Shown here piece by piece: positions 5,726-6,943 of a stretch of 6,943 nucleotides of DNA. Position 1 is the stretch's first letter. Every line of letters begins with the position of its first letter. Made by a program: the position numbers and the translations under genes. The notes under the pieces are model-generated. The model made no database searches and was not told the DNA's origin. It worked only from the letters and a program-made list of their open reading frames with translations. The stretch is from Chloroflexi bacterium UBA5177 (GTDB taxonomy: Bacteria > Chloroflexota > UBA5177), in contig DHWR01000281.1 of the NCBI GenBank assembly GCA_002413265.1, positions 1-6,943 of the forward strand, given 5' to 3'.

Positions 5726-6211
5726 GGGTATCTGATCTCCGCGCGATGCGAAGCCGCTCGAGACGTATCGGTACCGGCCGGCGCCGTACGGGTCGAGGAA
5801 CGTCAGCCCGCCGGTCGACATGCGGCTGACGGGGAGGGGCTCGGCGGGTGGCGCCCCCGGTACGAAGAACGTCGCCGTCACCGGGTAGAGCGGCATTGGC
5901 GGGAACGTCTCGCGACCCGCATACTCCTTGAAGAGCTCGCGTTGCTCGTCATCGTAATGGTTCTCGAGCGTCAATGTGAGCGTCTCTCCCGCTCCGTCGC
6001 TTACCGTGGCCGTCGCGTACTGCTTCTCGTAGCGTCCCGTGTAGCGGGAGGCATCGACGGCCACTGGCTCCTGGGTGAGTCGTGCGGCCGGCGGCAGCTG
6101 CAGCAAATCGTGCAACACGAAGTCATGCAACCGCTGATGGATAGGCGCTGCCGTGGTCGAGTTCCCAAAGGCAGCACAGGCGAATCGCTTCTCGGGCACG
6201 ACGAGCAGGGT
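5726..6211 (-). pseudogene. Serine hydrolase (beta-lactamase fold) C-terminal remnant
   Basis: On the minus strand the frame reads 'RTLLVVPEKRFACAAFGNS' followed by 'VDASRYTGRYEKQY' and 'GLTFLDPYGAGRYRYVSSGF'. This is the end of a class C beta-lactamase/D-aminopeptidase-type catalytic domain plus the beta-barrel C-terminal domain usual in such hydrolases. The catalytic SxxK and YxN motifs, normally some 200-300 residues earlier, are missing. Going upstream, homology stops at about 6211 and an in-frame TGA follows near 6235. An open frame from GTG 6199 would give 219 residues, but it would begin inside a strand of the fold and have no active site. No stop is found where the domain should end, so the frame runs antisense into the regulator gene to 5540. 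I judge it a non-functional fragment. Confidence 0.75.
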
Positions 6212-6217
6212 CCGGGA
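6205..6217. other. Rearrangement junction between two gene remnants
   Basis: Minus-strand hydrolase-like coding ends at about 6211 and plus-strand FAD-oxidase-like coding begins at about 6211, with essentially no spacer. Both genes lack their N-terminal halves. A single deletion across a divergent gene pair explains this most simply, and a chimeric assembly join is the main alternative. Confidence 0.65.
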
Positions 6218-6510
6218 TCTCGGAGGAGATCAATACCCGGCGGCTAGACGCGATTCGAAGATCCGCGGCCCACTATCTGGGCGAGTGTCCCTCCGGCACG
6301 CGCGAGATTCCGTGGGCCGGGATGCGCCCGCTGACGCCGGACGGCCTTCCGGTTCTTGGCCGGGCGCCCAATCTACAGAACCTGTTTGTGGCGACGGGCC
6401 ACAGCATGCTCGGCATTACGCTCGCGCCCGCCACCGCCGTCGCAATGGCCGATCTGATCTGCGCGGGGAGTCCGGGCGCTGACCTGCGTCCGTTCGATCC
6501 CGCCCGATTT
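6211..6510 (+). pseudogene. DadA-type FAD-dependent D-amino-acid oxidase, C-terminal remnant
   Basis: About 100 codons match the end of DadA/glycine-oxidase-type flavoenzymes. They include 'SGISEEINTRRLDAIRRSA', then 'AGMRPLTPDGLPVLGRAP', 'NLFVATGHSMLGITLAP' and 'LRPFDPARF'. Intact relatives have about 410 residues and an N-terminal GxGxxG FAD-binding fold. Here that part and most of the substrate domain are missing, replaced by the inverted hydrolase remnant. An ATG at 6322 opens a 95-codon frame, but it is an internal methionine of the family and has no RBS. After ARF (6508-6510), the usual end of the family, there is no stop. The frame continues into unrelated sequence to 6609. Intact homologues oxidatively deaminate D-amino acids, which fits the theme of the locus. 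Confidence 0.82.
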
Positions 6511-6638
6511 GTCGCCTGTTCGATGCCGACTGTACGGCAGCACCATGGCCGGAGGCGGTGCTCGACGACGCCGCCGGCTCGCAGCTGTTCCAGATGGTTG
6601 AGCATGTGACAGGAACGGCCGGCATCGCCGACAGCTAG
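6511..6638 (+). other. Orphan coding-like fragment
   Basis: In a frame different from the oxidase remnant, 6543-6638 reads 'PWPEAVLDDAAGSQLFQMVE...' and ends in TAG at 6636-6638. In a hand count about 26 of its 31 codons end in G or C, as expected for a real gene of this DNA. I cannot place the family and see no start codon of its own. It may be the end of another truncated gene, or the continuation of the oxidase region after a frameshift. Its stop overlaps that of the opposite-strand gene within a CTAG. Confidence 0.28.
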
Positions 6639-6943
6639 AGCGCGGCGAATGTATCGAAGGCGCTTCGGGCAATCCGTCCCATGGCCGAGTCCACGCGGTC
6701 GATGTAGGGAACGCTCTGGAGCGGATCGCTCGCCAGTAGGGTGCCGTCCAGGACGCTGAATGAGACGACAACGACCCGGCCCCCATCCGGGAGGTAGAGG
6801 ATGCCCGCGTCGTTGCGTGAGGAATAGAAGATCCCGGTCTTGTGGGCGATGGGCACATTGGCCGGGAGGAATCGCGGCAGGCGCTGATTGAGTTGCTGTC
6901 GCAGCATGATGTCGAGCGCCACGCCCGTGCTCTCACGTGAGAG
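6635..6943 (-). CDS. Class A beta-lactamase-like serine hydrolase, 5' end outside window
   Basis: The last 102 residues of a class A beta-lactamase/transpeptidase-fold serine hydrolase are present, with the frame open to the window edge. 'LSREST' and 'LDIMLRQQLNQRLPRFLP' correspond to the helices before the third active-site motif. H34-K35-T36-G37 is the KTG box on strand beta-3, followed by 'NDAGILYLPDGGRVVVVSFS' (beta-4/beta-5). The SxxK and SDN motifs would lie outside the window. Members hydrolyse beta-lactams or act on D-Ala-D-Ala-type peptides, and this part cannot tell which. The GTG at 6922 is internal to the family and is not a likely start. The stop is TAG at 6637-6635. Nothing in the visible part suggests decay. 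Confidence 0.8.
   Translation of the reverse strand, partial: LSRESTGVALDIMLRQQLNQRLPRFLPANVPIAHKTGIFYSSRNDAGILYLPDGGRVVVVSFSVLDGTLLASDPLQSVPYIDRVDSAMGRIARSAFDTFAAL

Noticed and set aside
5540..6199. A functional 219-residue protein on the minus strand
   Set aside because: It would start inside a conserved beta-strand of a serine hydrolase, lacks all catalytic motifs and overlaps a sound regulator gene by 186 bp.
6322..6609. A functional 95-residue protein starting at ATG 6322
   Set aside because: The ATG is an internal family methionine, homology extends about 37 codons upstream of it, and the tail after ARF is unrelated.

Overview
The window reads as bacterial DNA of mixed origin. Most of it has the high GC and strong G/C third-position bias of a GC-rich soil-type bacterium, but the left quarter is clearly less GC-rich. 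In hand counts of single 60-base lines, 121-180 has about 47% GC, 961-1020 about 55% and 2401-2460 about 72%. I cannot assign a phylum from the sequence alone. PucR-type regulators, MenC-family racemase/OSBS genes and serine beta-lactamase-fold hydrolases together would suit, for example, Chloroflexota, Gemmatimonadota or Actinomycetota.

Left block (1-1536, plus strand, lower GC). This holds the 3' part of a small CxxC...CxxC zinc-ribbon protein with an SSB-like C-terminal tip, a gap of about 220 bp with hairpins and a doubtful 60-codon ORF, and a RecB/Cas4-like PD-(D/E)XK nuclease with a four-cysteine Fe-S signature. A 52-codon ORF (1378-1536) with a strong Shine-Dalgarno sequence follows 16 bp behind the nuclease. 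The look is of a DNA-recombination or phage-like module. A complete tRNA-Lys(CTT) with encoded CCA and a plausible own promoter lies at 1564-1639 and marks the boundary to the GC-rich block.

Middle block (1861-5725). A minus-strand two-gene operon joined by an ATGA overlap encodes a GNAT N-acyltransferase (2964-3821) and a MenC/N-succinylamino-acid-racemase-type enolase-superfamily enzyme (1861-2967). It is divergent from a 550-residue PucR/CdaR-type regulator (4073-5725). The 251-bp divergent gap contains a perfect 12-bp palindrome just upstream of the regulator. By analogy with the Geobacillus NSAR + N-succinyltransferase pathway, the operon may convert D- to L-amino acids through N-acylated intermediates. 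A MenC role in menaquinone synthesis remains possible.

Right block (5726-6943) is broken. The C-terminal part of a beta-lactamase-fold serine hydrolase (minus) and the C-terminal 100 codons of a DadA-type FAD amino-acid oxidase (plus) abut head to head near 6210. Both lack their N-terminal halves, as a single deletion across a divergent gene pair, or an assembly chimera, would produce. An orphan coding-like fragment follows. The window ends in the 3' part of a class A beta-lactamase-like gene (minus) with its KTG motif. D-amino acids and peptidoglycan-type substrates recur across the middle and right blocks.
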